From contig NC_087377.1 in the NCBI RefSeq assembly GCF_963675165.1, forward strand, positions 15,744,198 through 15,808,197: 64,000 nucleotides of DNA, read 5' to 3'. How positions within the stretch are numbered: the stretch's first letter is position 1; each line of letters begins with the position of its first letter. This document shows, piece after piece, positions 47,824-59,424 of the stretch. The notes beneath the pieces are model-generated. The model was given only the letters and a program-made list of their open reading frames with translations. It was not told where the DNA came from and did no database searches. The position numbers were made by a program, and so were the translations under genes. This DNA is from Halichondria panicea (Eukaryota > Porifera > Demospongiae > Suberitida > Halichondriidae).

Positions 47824-48446
47824 GGTTATGGGAAACAATGTTTATGAATATTTAATTAGGTACATGTTTATTATAATTATATCCAGAGAACAAAGAAAGT
47901 TTTGCAGTACCAAACTTTATACACATATCTCAACAGCACAAATAACCTAGAAAAGAAAATATGGACACTATTCCAGCTTATTGTAGGTGCTGGTCTAACA
48001 TATACATGATTGCATAAAAATAAATTTTTCGCAACAGTTTATGGACAGGAGAAGGCTCAGAACCAGGGGCTTGCAGTATCCATGGCAAGGTATCAACCTA
48101 TACTGGAGGGCCAGAAATAACCAGATCCTTCTTTTTCATTCCATAGAGAGCTCAGTACTTGAGAACATACCGTGGATTACTCAGTAGAGCAGAAAGAAAG
48201 CAGACTAAAACAAGAATAACTCTTCTCTAATTATGAGTGTACTTGGATTTTTTGTTTCTGGCCCTGCCCTGACATTCTGATAATTAGAAAATCAATATTT
48301 CAGAGCTAAGCATGCTGTCAGAGCTGCAAAAACTGACGCAGAACTATTGGACCACTATCGCACGAGTGTCTTTGTGGGCTTTGCAGGTTTTATAATTATA
48401 TTCATAGCGAAATTTGTATGCGTGGGTGCAACTGTTGCCCATAACC
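47824..48446. mobile_element. 623-bp TTAA-flanked TIR element
   Basis: TTAA lies at 47820-47823 and 48447-48450. The ends GGTTATGGGaAACA and, inverted, GGTTATGGGCAACA mark it as a relative of the element at 45845. Confidence 0.7.
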
Positions 48447-48709
48447 TTAAACACTGACAGATCACCAAATATTGTTTGGAAGTGAAGGGAGTGAAAGCCT
48501 ATAGCTTATCTAGTAGAGGAATAATTATGTTCGGACCTGATGTTCAAAACCGGTATACGGCAGTGAGCGAGTTAGTAGGTTCTTTAGGGTAACAATTGTT
48601 CGTACAGTACAAGTCTCAGCATTAGACCATTCTCTACTTCAAATCCATGAGTCTCCATAGTCTAGTTCTAGAAGCCATGCACCATTGCTCACTTTTTATT
48701 TAGTCATGT

Positions 48710-49139
48710 CAAGAGTTTATGATAGAGGAGAGAGTATCGAACGTAGGCATACTGTGTATCAGATGTATGCGGAGAGTAACGTGACTTCCTGTATCTGTCA
48801 CTAGGCATACTGTACATCAGATGTATGCGGAGAGTAACGTAACTTCCTGTATCTGTCACAAGCTTGGAATTTGCACACTGACCAATCCAGTGTGGGTGAT
48901 GTAATCTATCAAGAAAGTAGATTACATCACCCACACTTGGATGGGTTGATAGATTACATCACCCACGCTTGGATTGGTCAGTGTGCAAATTCCAAGCTTG
49001 TGACAGATACAGGAAGTCACGTTACTCTCCGCATACATCTGATGTACAGTATGCCTACGTACAGTATGCCTACGTTCGGTACTCTCTCTCTCTATCATAG
49101 ACTCTCTCTCTATCATAGACTCTCTATCATAAACTCTTG
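48710..49139. mobile_element. 430-bp near-perfect foldback element
   Basis: CAAGAGTTTATGATAGAG and about 180 further bases return inverted at the other end, with TCTATCATAGA subrepeats in the right arm and a duplicated block (GCATACTGTACATCAGATG) in the left. The centre holds short copies of GTAGATTACATCACCCACAC in both orientations. The element leaves almost no loop. Confidence 0.8.
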
Positions 49140-49379
49140 GTCATGTGAATGTGAATGTGAATGTACCCAATACTATTTGTTTGCATAGCAACATTGCATG
49201 GTGGTTTTGTGGTAAGCAGTGACCGATATGTATCAAGAGTAGATAATTATTCTACTCTTGTATGTATGCAAACAGCTGTATCAGCAGGGTTAGCACTTCA
49301 GTGCTCTAGTTCTAATTGTAAATCGACTGATTGATTTGTCTTCCAGTTTAATTTTTCCACCTCTGACCTTTGCCCCCAG

Positions 49380-49449
49380 TTATGCGGCCATTTTTCAGCC
49401 CGGCCAAGTGTTGAGGAGACAAGAAGAGGCACTGAGAATGGAGGTAGAG
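49380..49449 (+). CDS. exon YAAIFQPGQV of the unrecognised acidic gene
   Basis: Open copy with both splice sites; the frame is YAAIFQPGQVLRRQEEALRM and a few more residues. It is the best preserved of three copies and stands 231 bases before another open exon of apparently the same gene. Confidence 0.45.
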
Positions 49450-49680
49450 GTACAGAGTACATTAGCTGGAAAATGCATTTGTGTCATACTTTGTAGAGTC
49501 CCTTAAAGTCATTCAAGGTCAGCTATTATAGTGTGTCCTATTCAGCACATGATGTGTGTTTCCCTGTAATGTATTGGAAGGTGTGCCATGTACAATCATG
49601 TACGACCCGCACACACACACACACACCTTTAGGCCTACTATGCTGCTAAGAGAGGGGTCTCACGTAAACTGGCCACTCAG

Positions 49681-49769
49681 ACGCTAACAGACCTCAGCAG
49701 TATGGAAAAGGGTCTGTCATCAGAGACTACAAACTGCCCAGCCCTTACATGCAGCCCACCTCCAGTCTG
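49681..49769 (+). CDS. exon RDYKLPSPYMQP of the unrecognised gene
   Basis: After cactcag, the frame ANRPQQYGKGSVIRDYKL and PSPYMQPTSSL runs to a gtgagc donor. The composition looks genuinely coding. The equivalent place in other duplicated segments (around 1290, 9757 and 60673) has lost this exon. I do not recognise the family. Confidence 0.4.
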
Positions 49770-49807
49770 GTGAGCAGCCTATAAGCAGTGAGGGACAGTC
49801 TGAAGAC

Positions 49808-49845
49808 ATGGGTCCATGGACAGGGGCTACTGAGGAACATCCAAG
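49808..49845 (+). CDS. first-exon copy, MGPWTGATEEHPR
   Basis: This is a diverged copy of the exon at 13957, ending in phase 2 at a gtacgt donor. The next exon downstream (USF, 50312) needs phase 1, so they do not splice in frame. Confidence 0.35.
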
Positions 49846-50311
49846 GTACGTACTTATTTGATTTAAGGCGATACTATTAGGAAGCCACAGAGCTCGTTTC
49901 TTTTGGAGACTGAACAATTATGGTGAAGTCTTGGTGTCGCATATTTAGAGGGTCGCATCTAATTGGAGGTTACTCTACTATCCTCGATTATAGGCTGCTT
50001 AAAATTATATTGTTTCTAGCGGCCTGGAATCGAGGCTGTGGTTTGACCTCTATTTAGGACGCGACATAAAAATATAATTGTCACCCGCAGCAGTCGCTAC
50101 TTTTAGAGGTCAAAATATTACCTAAGATCGAGGGTGTCGCATATTTGGAGGGTCGCCTTAAATTGAACAAGTACGGTACTTGTGTATAATGTGTAGTTGG
50201 TTATAATGTGGGCCCTAACTTTGGTCTTGTGCATGATACCCAGGTATGTACCCACACAGAGTTCACACCAAGTAACATAAAAGCAAACACTTAAAAACTG
50301 TTTTAATACAG
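49846..50311. other. intron-like sequence with repeated exon tail
   Basis: It contains a fragment of the TAGCCTCGATTCC element family near 50023 and, at 50205-50242, a second copy of the end of the next exon (CCTAACTTTGGTCTTGTGCA). The same arrangement occurs at 57480-57845. Confidence 0.45.
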
Positions 50312-50656
50312 AGATACTACACGTAGGAACAGAGCCGACCGACGTGGAGACGGTTACTATCGCTACTGAAGAGGTGGTACCCAGTTCACAGTTTGAGATA
50401 GAGATAAGTCAGAGTGATGATGGGGAGAGTGTGGAGCAGCTACAGGCCAGTGACTTGGACCCTAACTTTGGCCTTGTGCATGATACCCAGGTAACACACA
50501 CACACACAGTTCACACCAAGTAATATATAAAAACTAGCACTTAAAAACGCTTTTTTAAAGGTATCCGGCTTCTAAGACGTTTTGTTTTCGTATTATTTTT
50601 ACTTTCGTATTACATGGTTAGAATTTGCATGATGGTAACTACCTCCCAAATAACGA

Positions 50657-50724
50657 ACACACACACACACACACACACACTCACACACACACACACTCAC
50701 ACACACACACACACACACACACAC
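50657..50724 (+). repeat. interrupted (AC)n microsatellite
   Basis: It is 68 bases of AC units with two TC interruptions, in the intron before the exon at 50752. Confidence 0.95.
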
Positions 50725-51768
50725 GCTTGTTGTTCCTGCCCACTCACACAGGAGGTCCACACGCTCACTAGCGATGATGGTTTGCCCTCTGACATGACCT
50801 CTGAGGATGGCTCCACCCTCAACGCTATAGGCCACGCCCTCATTCAGATGCAGCAAGGTGGACAGACCACCCCCTCATCTCAGTTCCTCATCACTAGGAG
50901 CACCTCATCTGGTTCAGAGTCTGGCCAAAATGGTGAGTAATGGAGGCCAAATTTATCAGTGTGACGATACATTTTTGGGGGCAAATCCAAAATTATATAT
51001 AGGCTTCGATAAGTTATCCAAGTGCTTGTACTTACTAATTACATGTAGAACCATGAGTATTATTGCTAATGTTTGAGGTTTCTTGGAAGTGGTGTTGAAA
51101 AATGTTAATAGTCAGTTTTTATATGTTGTTGTGTGTGTTGAGGTCCTCTGTATGTGATGATCCCACCATCCAGTAGTGCTGAGATACTGCATGCAATGGG
51201 TCGACCTATAGCACCCAAGATGAGCGGGATATCAACTATGGATTATCACACGGCCGACCCCATCGTTCAAATGCAGTTGTGAGTACACAGTTCATGTGAT
51301 TGCCTACCTCTGCATAACATGTATGACAGTATGTTAGGGAAAGCATCATTCTTGCTACATACCGTATTACTAGAATATTTTGCTGTTGGTGAAAACCTTT
51401 GCGAATCAGCCAAATCGGCAACCCTTTGCGATCTAACTATTTCGTTCTGGCAAAAATTCGCATATGCTCGCTGTAATACGGTAACTGTGAGGAGTGTTGT
51501 TATTATGGTGGTTGGTTTGCAGGTCTGGGGATATGGCCGCCAACAGGGAAGCTCAAAGGAAGGCTACACACAATGAAGGTGCTGCAAATTCAATACTGAA
51601 AGTTATAGTGTACAACAGATGTACATGTACTTACGTAGTCATAATCACATTTCCCACAAAATACAAATTTGTCACTTCTAAAACTAATAACTTATTTGCT
51701 GTGTGGGGGCTATCCATCCATGCTGTAAACGTCTAAGTATGCCTTGATTTTCATTTTATACTGTACAG

Positions 51769-51771
<3 letters not shown>

Positions 51772-51804
<33 letters not shown>
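51772..51804 (+). repeat. (GT)n microsatellite
   Basis: About 16 GT units in the intron before the basic-region exon. The homologous site in U1 has only GTATGTGTGTGTG. Confidence 0.95.
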
Positions 51805-51808
<4 letters not shown>

Positions 51809-52631
51809 CAAGATTCATTTATTTTGCCAATTGGCTCAGCTTCATTGTACATGCCCTAAACACGATAATTACCAGTTGTTGTTGTTCTTCCCACGCCCAG
51901 TTGAGCGTCGGCGTCGGGACAGGATCAACGAGCTCATCAAGGTACTGGCTCAGATAGTGCCTGCTTTTCAGAAGAAAGACGCAACTACTGGTTCCATTGT
52001 CGGGGTGAGTGTGTGTGTCTGTGAGTGTGTGTACTAAAGTACTATTGGAAAAGCCATCGAAATATCTACTAACTTCGGTTTTTTTTTTTAAGCATGCATT
52101 AGTGCAGAGCCCAGTGTTACGTTAGTTACTAGTAGCATAGAATCCAGCAGAGGCCATCGTATATAACACATGTAGTTAGTTGCACATAAAATTGCTAAAG
52201 CATTTTTTTTTGTTATCTCCACGTACATGTCTCACCCTCACGTCATGTTTCCCTGACTGCAGTATGTGTACAGCAAGGGAACGGTACTGGACAAGACAGT
52301 GGACTACTTGAAAGAGCTCGTGTTTCAAAATGAACAACTCACAGCCAGTGCCAAAATCGCAGAGAAATCTTTAGCAATGCTTCAAAACCAGATCCAAGTC
52401 CTAGAGAAAGAGAACGCATTTCTTCAAGCACAGATTATCCAGTTTGGAATTGATGTAGCTGCCTCCTCTGGTCAGAAGCAACCTAACCAGCAACTTCTAA
52501 ACTCTCCTCTGGCCCAGAATCTCCCCTTCACTTACTATAGCTATACATTGTCAGTATTATTATGTATACCACACATAGTTTTTATACATGATATTTGTCT
52601 TATTGAACCTGAGCATAATAAAATGTTGTGA

Positions 52632-53057
52632 ACAAAGCTACGCCCCTCCATCTCAAGCCGCACTTCCTCGAAAATTGGCCTGGTAGTATACGCTGCTTGT
52701 GCATGCGCTAACCATAATTATGCTACTGAACATGAAAACTGTGCTGATGAAGAACCTTCATCAAGAACAAGGTACGTGTGTATAATGTGTAGTTATGCAG
52801 TGCAATGAGTTGACTGTGTACTATTGAATGTACAATACAGAGAATGGGAACCTAGCATGCTTACTAGTCTGTATGTACATGCACTTGTATACAAGGTATG
52901 CTTCAATGTATGCAGTTCAGGTGTGTACAGGGAAACGTGTGTCAATTGAGAACACTAGCTCACAATATTTGTACATGACATTGTACAGTACGTGTACCAG
53001 ACCCTTCATCACACTACCAGTTTGAATGTGTCCATGTGTTGTTTATCGTGGCTACAG
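52632..53057 (+). other. duplicated flank with tail of the first exon
   Basis: At 52747-52771 the sequence GAAGAACCTTCATCAAGAAC and a gtacgt donor repeat the end of the exon at 13957, but the ATG part is missing. A near-identical stretch is at 59714-59880. Confidence 0.5.
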
Positions 53058-53496
53058 AACACTGACTCAGGACGAGGAGGACTTTGACAAGTTCCTGGAG
53101 AGTGCCAAAGCTCAGCAGCTCTCACCCTCCACAATTAAAAGGTATCACTTTAACTGACTCTTACGATTATTCTAGTATTCATAATGTAAGTACGTACATA
53201 TTGTATACCAGTACGTGTGATGTGTGTGGTGTCCCTTTTATCATAGTTGAGCCATTTTGCTTTTAGCCAGTATAAATTATAGCTACTGTTATCATGTGAT
53301 TTTCTTACCCCTTACTTCCTAAGTCCTCAAACTTCCACTCAGTATGACTATGATCATGTGACTCTTTAATCCCTCAGTTCCCGAGCCCCACCCCTCACTG
53401 TCTGACTTGAAAGAGGAGATAGACTTTGGATTCTGGGAGAAGGCGTCCACCCTACCCTCGGACAAGACCCCAACCAAGGACCTGAACTTGTTATGA
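53058..53496 (+). pseudogene. two exons of the unrecognised acidic gene
   Basis: Exon 53058-53141 reads TLTQDEEDFDKFLESAKAQ and continues QLSPSTIKR. It starts with one base, which suits the phase-2 end of the first exon. It ends in phase 2, suiting the exon at 59928 but not the 119-base last exon that follows here at 53378-53496 (LSDSEEEIDFGFWE is altered to LSDLKEEIDFGFWE). So an exon between them has been lost from this copy. Confidence 0.5.
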
Positions 53497-53855
53497 GACT
53501 GTTAATATTATTTTGTCTGTTTTTGTACTATTTTCTGGCAATGTAATTATGTATGTACCACTTCATGTCATCATAATAACTATAATTAAAAGTCTGTTGC
53601 AACTTAATTTTCTCTTACCTGCTATAACGTGCAAATATTTAAGGCGTGGCTTCCGGTAAGCAGTCATTCCACGAACATTGTGCAACAAAAAGAGGCCTAT
53701 CCACAAAATATAAATGCCTCAAAAATTTCGCACTATACGGTATTTAGCACTTATAGATCAACAGTTCGAATAAAAATAAACGAAATATGCGAACTTAATT
53801 AGAAAACTTTTTTCAAAAAGATTGTTAACAATGCACAACATATTACAATAACTAA
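53497..53855. other. convergent 3' spacer before K5
   Basis: This is AT-rich. Around 53620-53742 a piece ending ATTTCGCACTATACGGTATT resembles one end of the CCGTATA MITE family seen at 9146. No gene. Confidence 0.4.
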
Positions 53856-56800
53856 TTAATCGCTTATACAAAAGAAATCAACTGTTTGAAGATAATTACC
53901 ATATAGTTTTGTCTGTCCTCCGGCTACAATGACCTCTCCACTAGGAAGTACTGAGCATGTGCAGTTGTATCGTGCAGTAGGCAGGTCTCCCACTTTCACC
54001 CACCTCCTGGTGTCAGGCTGGTAGAGGTGGATCGATGAACTTGGGTTGCGTCTGTCGTCCGCTCCACCAACGGCTAATAGTGACCTCCCAATACTGAGAG
54101 GAGCTGAATGCACGAATGGTACTTCCTGTAAGGTCTGCCAGGGAGTGGGTGCGTCCAGGTTGGAAAGGGCCTTTGCGATGAGTTCATTGAGGTCGACGTG
54201 GTGCACTGTCTTGGTTGCCCTAGTGTGATCGAACCCTCCCATTAGGTAGAGGGTGTTTCCTATGAGAGTCGATTTCAGTACTGATCGTGGGTTAGGTAGT
54301 GACTGAGCAATGTACCATCTTCTTGATGCCACGTCCAACACCTCGACAGAGGAGATATGTCTTTTATCATCATGCCCACCAGCTACAACGATGTGGTTGT
54401 TGAAAGAAACAGCTGTTGAGCAAACACGAGCAATGTTCATTGGTGGGTACGGGTGAGTCCATTCTCCTGCTTCAAAAACTGCAAGTTGATTAGTGCGTTT
54501 GTTGTTTCTTGGATCCTGTCCTCCCACCAGCACTAGTCGATTAGCGAGTGATGTCATAGCGAACCACTTGGCAGTGTACTCTGGTAGTTTGGTCCATTGA
54601 TCTTGCTCGAGCTTCATCACCGTACACTTGTAAAGATCATTGTCTGCAAACCCTCCACCAACATACACCGTGTCACCGATAACAACACTCTGTACCGTGG
54701 TACCCATCTTGATTGGCATGTCTTTTCCTCTTCTCCATTTCAGAGTGAGTGGAGGTCTCAACTCTCTGGGAGGGGGACCCTGAATAATGAATGAGTGTAA
54801 TTAGGATAGTGTCTACTAACAAGCGAGTGTTACTTGTAGCAATAATTGCATGCACACTAAATCACTTTCTCTAATCAGCTTAAGAGGCCACGCCCACCAG
54901 TCTAATAGAATGTACAGTACGATTATAAGAGATCAAAGCTTCTACTATAGCTCTGCAATAATATAATGGTGCATTTTGTCTCACCTGTCTCTGCTGTTGA
55001 ATGATGGCGTCTCTCCTGACCAGCTCAGCATCTTTGTGCTTAATCTGTTCCCTGTGAGCCTGTACAGGGGAACATTGGTGGAAATCTTAGAATAGAACAA
55101 GAAACAATTTGCGCTAAAGGAAGTACATAATTATAGGCACACTCAAACGGATGTGTAGTTACGGCTTAACACATGAGACAGCATCCATGCATGTTAAGGT
55201 ACAATACTATTGTTGCTGTGGGAATCTCATTCACACACTACATGTACGCACCTTCTTGACTTGTGGAGTGTCCTTTGACTCCCTCGTTGTTCCCTCCACT
55301 GTGTCCGAGCCACTTGTCAGGTCTACATCTGCTGTCAAGTTATTATCTGGTTGAGTGTCCTCCCGAGGTTGTATCTGTAGAGACTTCACTAGATGATCAA
55401 TTTCTCTGGGTTGAACTTCAAACTGTTCTTGTGGAGTGGTCACTTCTTCCAGTCCACGAACTTGCTCAGCTTGAAGCCGATCGATAGATGCTTGTGAATG
55501 AGTGTCTTTCTCAGATATTGGATGTAAAAGTTGATTTACTTGAGTATCCTTTGACTCCCTCTTTGTTGCCTCCACGGTGTCTAAGTCGCTTGTCAGCGAA
55601 GCATCTAAAGTAAAAGTTAAATGTTCAATAAGGAATTTTTTCTGGAACAAAATTTCGGAAAAACACACAATTGACTCACAAATTATTTGCGGTAAAATGT
55701 ACAACACATGTATTTAATTGACTCACAGATGTCCCTGGCAGATGGTCTCCTCCTCATGTCTTTTTGCAAGCAACTGTCGATAAGCTTCCTCAACCTGTGT
55801 GTGTGAGGTATCTGGGCAACATGGTCTAATCGATCTTCCACAGATTTGACCGTCTTCAGCTTGCAAACAATCTGTACCATAATCGCCCCAAGGGAAAAAA
55901 CATCGACACTATTATCATAATTCTCCTTGTCCAATCGAATAGCCTCGAGAGGTAGATACCCCATACGGTGACCAACGGCCGTGAGGGTGTGGCTAAGCAT
56001 GGAGGGATCATATAGCCGTGACATGCCAAAGTCGGAAATCTTTGCAACAGGCACTGGTCGTGTTAGCTTTAGCAAAACGTTATCGCCACAGAGGTCACGG
56101 TGGATAATCTGCTTGCTGTGAATGTAGGCCAGACCACAAGCCATGTCTTTGATGAGGCTACTTTCACATTCGCTAGTGAGGGACTCTTCATCAAGGCCGG
56201 AGAAATAGGATCTCAAATTGCAATCCATCAGCTCAACAACGAGGATTGTACCACCTGATTTGGGGTGCTTAGTAGTCGACAAATACTGAACAACGTTTGG
56301 GTGCTGGAGTGACTGGAGATACTCACACTCACGATCAAATGCTTTGCTGGCTTCTTCACTTTTGCTGGTTGGGAAACCTGTCTGCATTTCTACAGCCTCG
56401 TAAATTAGAAGTTTGACTGCACAAATCTCGCCCTTGTAGCTGCCTTTGAAGACTGCTCCAAATGCACCTTTACCAAGTAGCTCGTCTAGGAAAACAGTTA
56501 AATCATCGTTGATCTTCTGGTGATTTTCGTCTACTGTAAAAACATTGTGTGTGTGTGTGTGTGTGTGTTTATGAGAGGGACCCGGGTGAATATTATAGTA
56601 GCTAGCTAATAAACTAAGCATCATGTATGAGATATGCATTCCTGTTGAACTAGTGCTTACCCTCTGACTTCACATCAGTAGGATTGCTTGCATCAGTAGA
56701 CTGTAGATGATCTTTCTCGATGGTATTAGCTATGCCAACGTGGCCTACAATGGGACTGGACAAAGCTTTGACAACATCTTCCCAGCGTCTCTCACCACCT

Positions 56801-56985
56801 TTCAGCCATTCTTTCAAACCCTCACGATAGCAGTCATCAGGATCATCTCTCCATTTTGTACCAATGCTGTCGATGGTATCCGAGGGTATTTTAAGAACTA
56901 GCAAGAAGTTTCTCCACTTGATTCGAGCATCAAACGTAGCTATGTATAGATCTCCTAGATCTGCTATTGTGAGATAGTCAGACAT
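53856..56985 (-). CDS. K5: death domain, kinase and Kelch protein with expanded linker
   Basis: The exons are 56985-56661, 56533-55727, 55604-55252, 55059-54985 and 54779-53856, in frame, giving about 827 residues. The death domain at 1-95 and the kinase are intact (GKGAFG loop, AVK lysine, RECEYL helix C, HRDLCGDN, SDFG). The linker exon is 353 bases instead of 77. It encodes a glutamine- and glutamate-rich helical stretch likely to form a coiled coil, bounded by two copies of the DTVEATKRESKDT motif. It thus looks like a duplicated linker with new sequence between. The Kelch starts at about residue 521. In the kinase, K5 and K6 share LIYEAVEMQTGFPT and form one subgroup; K2 and K3 share LLHDA and form the other. 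Confidence 0.87.
56547..56568 (+). repeat. (GT)n microsatellite in first intron of K5
   Basis: There are 11 GT units between the death-domain and kinase exons. The same intron has about 62 units in K6 and almost none in K2. Confidence 0.95.
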
Positions 56986-57407
56986 CTTCTCTGTAGAGTG
57001 TGGAATAAGATAAACAATGATATGAAGGTCATGTAATTATGTATCAATATTTGGTGTGTGCAAATTATATCATCAAAACCATGTACCGTAGATCTATATG
57101 CAGAAAATAAAACAGTGCTGTCTGCACTTACTGATAATAATTCAGAGCTACAGCATCTTCACAGCTTGATACCAGGCACGATACAGAAATACAGGACAAC
57201 AGCTAGCTCAGCTACAACAAGACCCTCCCTCTTTCTCTGCAGAATAAACAAAAGCTGTCACGTGCGATAACATTGCTAAACCACATGGCTGGTCTTTCAC
57301 TTCCATAGCTAGCTAGCTAGCTAGAGAGAAGAAGAAATTGTGCTGTCAATTTTGAAGCTCTGAGCAAGTGGTCAAACTATTTGTCTGTATTGGTGGAGGT
57401 TGAAGAC
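56986..57407. promoter_or_regulatory. shared upstream region of K5 and the plus-strand exon
   Basis: It is the head-to-head arrangement seen at 13620-13956, about 420 bases here. The donor context of the non-coding first exon (TTATCAGTAAG on the minus strand) is present near 57131. It ends with an AGCTAGCTAGCTAGCTAG run near 57308. Confidence 0.4.
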
Positions 57408-57460
57408 ATGAGTCCATGGACAGGGACTACTGAGGAACCTTCATCAAGAACATTAACAAG
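57408..57460 (+). CDS. first-exon copy, MSPWTGTTEEPSSRTLTR
   Basis: It has two more codons than the copy at 13957 and ends in phase 2 at a gtacag donor. Confidence 0.4.
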
Positions 57461-57910
57461 GTACAGTTATTCATAAATATTAAATTACAAAACGAGAGGT
57501 CATTTCTTTTGGAGGTTGAGAAAAATTCCTGGTGTCGCATATTTAGAGGGTCGCATCTAATTGGAGGTTACTCTACTATCCTCGATTATAGGATGCTTAA
57601 AATTATATTGTTTCTAGCGGCCTGGAATCGAGGCCGTGGTTTGACCTCTATTTAGGACGCAACATAAAAAAATAATTGTCACACGCAGCAGTCGCTACTT
57701 TTAGAGGTCAGAAAATTACCTAAGATCGGAGGGTGTCGCATATTTGGAGGGTCGCCTTAAATTGAACAAGTACGGTACTTGTGTATAATGTGTAGTTGGT
57801 TATAATGTGGGCCCTAACTTTGGTCTTGTGCATGATACCCAGGTATGTACCCACACAGAGTTCACACCAAGTAACATAAAAGCAAACACTTAAAAACTGT
57901 TTTAATACAG

Positions 57911-59424
57911 AGATACTACACGTAGGGACAGAGCCGACCGACGTGGAGACGTTTACTATCGCTACTGAAGAGGTGGTACCCAGTTCACAGTTTGAGATAG
58001 AGATAAGTCAGAGTGATGATGGGGAGAGTGTGGAGCAGCTACAGGCCAGTGACTTGGGCCCTAACTTTGGTCTTGTGCATGATACCCAGGTAACACACAC
58101 ACACACACACTTCACACCAAGTAACATATAAAAACTAGCACTTAAAACGCTTTTTTAAAGGTATCCTAGGACTTTTCGTTTTGTTGGACGTCGGGACAGG
58201 ATCAACGAGCTCATCAAGGTACTGGCTCAGATAGTGCCTGCTTGTCAGAAGAAAGACGCAACTACTGGTTCCATTGTCGGGGTGAGTGTGTGTGTCTGTG
58301 AGTGTGTGTACTAAAGTACTATTGGAAAAACCATTGAAATATCACTAACTTGGTTTTTTTTAATTACTATTATTGCTAAGCATGCATTTAGTGCAGAGCA
58401 CAGTGTTACGTTAGTTACTAGTATCATAGAATCCAGCAGAGTTCATCGTATATAACACATGTAGTTAGTTACACATAAAATAAAATTGCTATTTTTTAAC
58501 AGCAACTAAGCATGTTTTTTTGATATCTCCACGTACATGTCTCACCCTCACATCATGTTTCCCTGACTGCAGTATGTGTACAGCAAGGGAACGGTACTAG
58601 ACAAGACAGTGGACTACTTGAAAGAGCTCGTGTTTCAAAACGAACAACTCACAGCCAGTGCCAAAATCGCAGAGAAATCAACCAACGCTTTAGCAATGCT
58701 TCAAAACCAGATCCAAGTCCTAGAGAAAGAGAACGCATTTCTTCGAGCACAGATTATCCAGTTTGGAATCGATGCAGCTGCTTCCTCTGGTCAAAAGCAA
58801 CCTAACCAGCAACTTCTAAACTCTCCTCTGGCCCAGAGTCTCCTCAACACAGTAGTGACCCACTCACCACCGACCACTTCTGTCTCCCCTCCACAACAAT
58901 CCACACAACAAACTAACAATGTAGCAGCACAGCAACTACTACTATCCCTGGCACAGAACCTCACCAACAGCCCTCTGTTGACCTCACTGGCACACAACCA
59001 AACACCAAGTTCTATCTCATCCCTACAACAACTTGGTGGCATTGTCTCCAGCCTGACACCTTCGCAAGCACAACCTATGCACTTGTCAGCTTCGTCACAA
59101 TTCTCTCCTCTCTTACAATCATCGCTGCCGACTGGAGCCTCTAATCCAAACACACCACTCTTAAGCTCACTCGTACAAACTCTATCCTCCATTGCGAGCA
59201 CGACCACTTCTCCGTCCACTCCTGTACCGAAATCCTCCATGCTGTCACAAGCCAACAACAATGGCGGGGGTGGTGGTGGTGGTGGTCTCTCTGCCGCGGC
59301 TGCTGCTAGTCTGCTCAACACTCTGATTCTGGCTCAGAATGTGCTCACAAGCAACTCAAGTGCTGGTAGCCCCGGGCAAGATTCAATGTCTATGGAAACG
59401 GTGGACCAATCCTCTCAACAGTAG
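57911..59424 (+). pseudogene. U3: USF-like gene with damaged basic region and intact C-terminus
   Basis: Exon 57911-58089 encodes the acidic region. The next three exons and the start of the basic-region exon are deleted: at about 58185 the sequence jumps from intron into GRRDRINELIKVLAQIV, so the acceptor and the HNEVERR residues are gone. Exon 58573-59424 is fully open for 284 codons counting the stop. It holds helix 2, the leucine zipper with EKSTNALAMLQNQ, and a long Gln/Ser/Thr-rich tail with repeated LLNSPLAQ and LLLSLAQN motifs and a run of glycine, ending ETVDQSSQQ. Without the basic residues it should not bind E-boxes. If translated it could only dimerise. Confidence 0.75.

Larger units (their letters stand above)
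50312..52631 (+). pseudogene. U2: USF-like bHLH-zipper gene, complete zipper, C-terminus replaced
   Basis: The exons 50312-50490, 50752-50932, 51143-51278, 51523-51578, 51901-52004 and 52263-52631 join in frame. The order is an acidic region (ILHVGTEPTDVETVTIATEE), a glycine- and threonine-containing region, the USF-type segment GPLYVMIPPSSSAEILHAMG, basic region HNEVERRRRDRIN, helix-loop-helix, and leucine zipper (LVFQNEQLTASAKIAEKS, then NQIQVLEKENAFLQAQ). Compared with U3, three residues are missing in the zipper exon. After SPLAQN the frame runs into former 3' untranslated sequence, ending at 52631, so the Gln/Ser-rich tail is lost. It is the only copy able to encode both DNA-binding and dimerisation parts. 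Its first exon is not identified. Expression is possible. Confidence 0.7.

Noticed and set aside
48704-49188. Frames on both strands in the 48.7-49.2 kb palindrome
   Set aside because: Inverted-repeat by-products with simple-sequence content.
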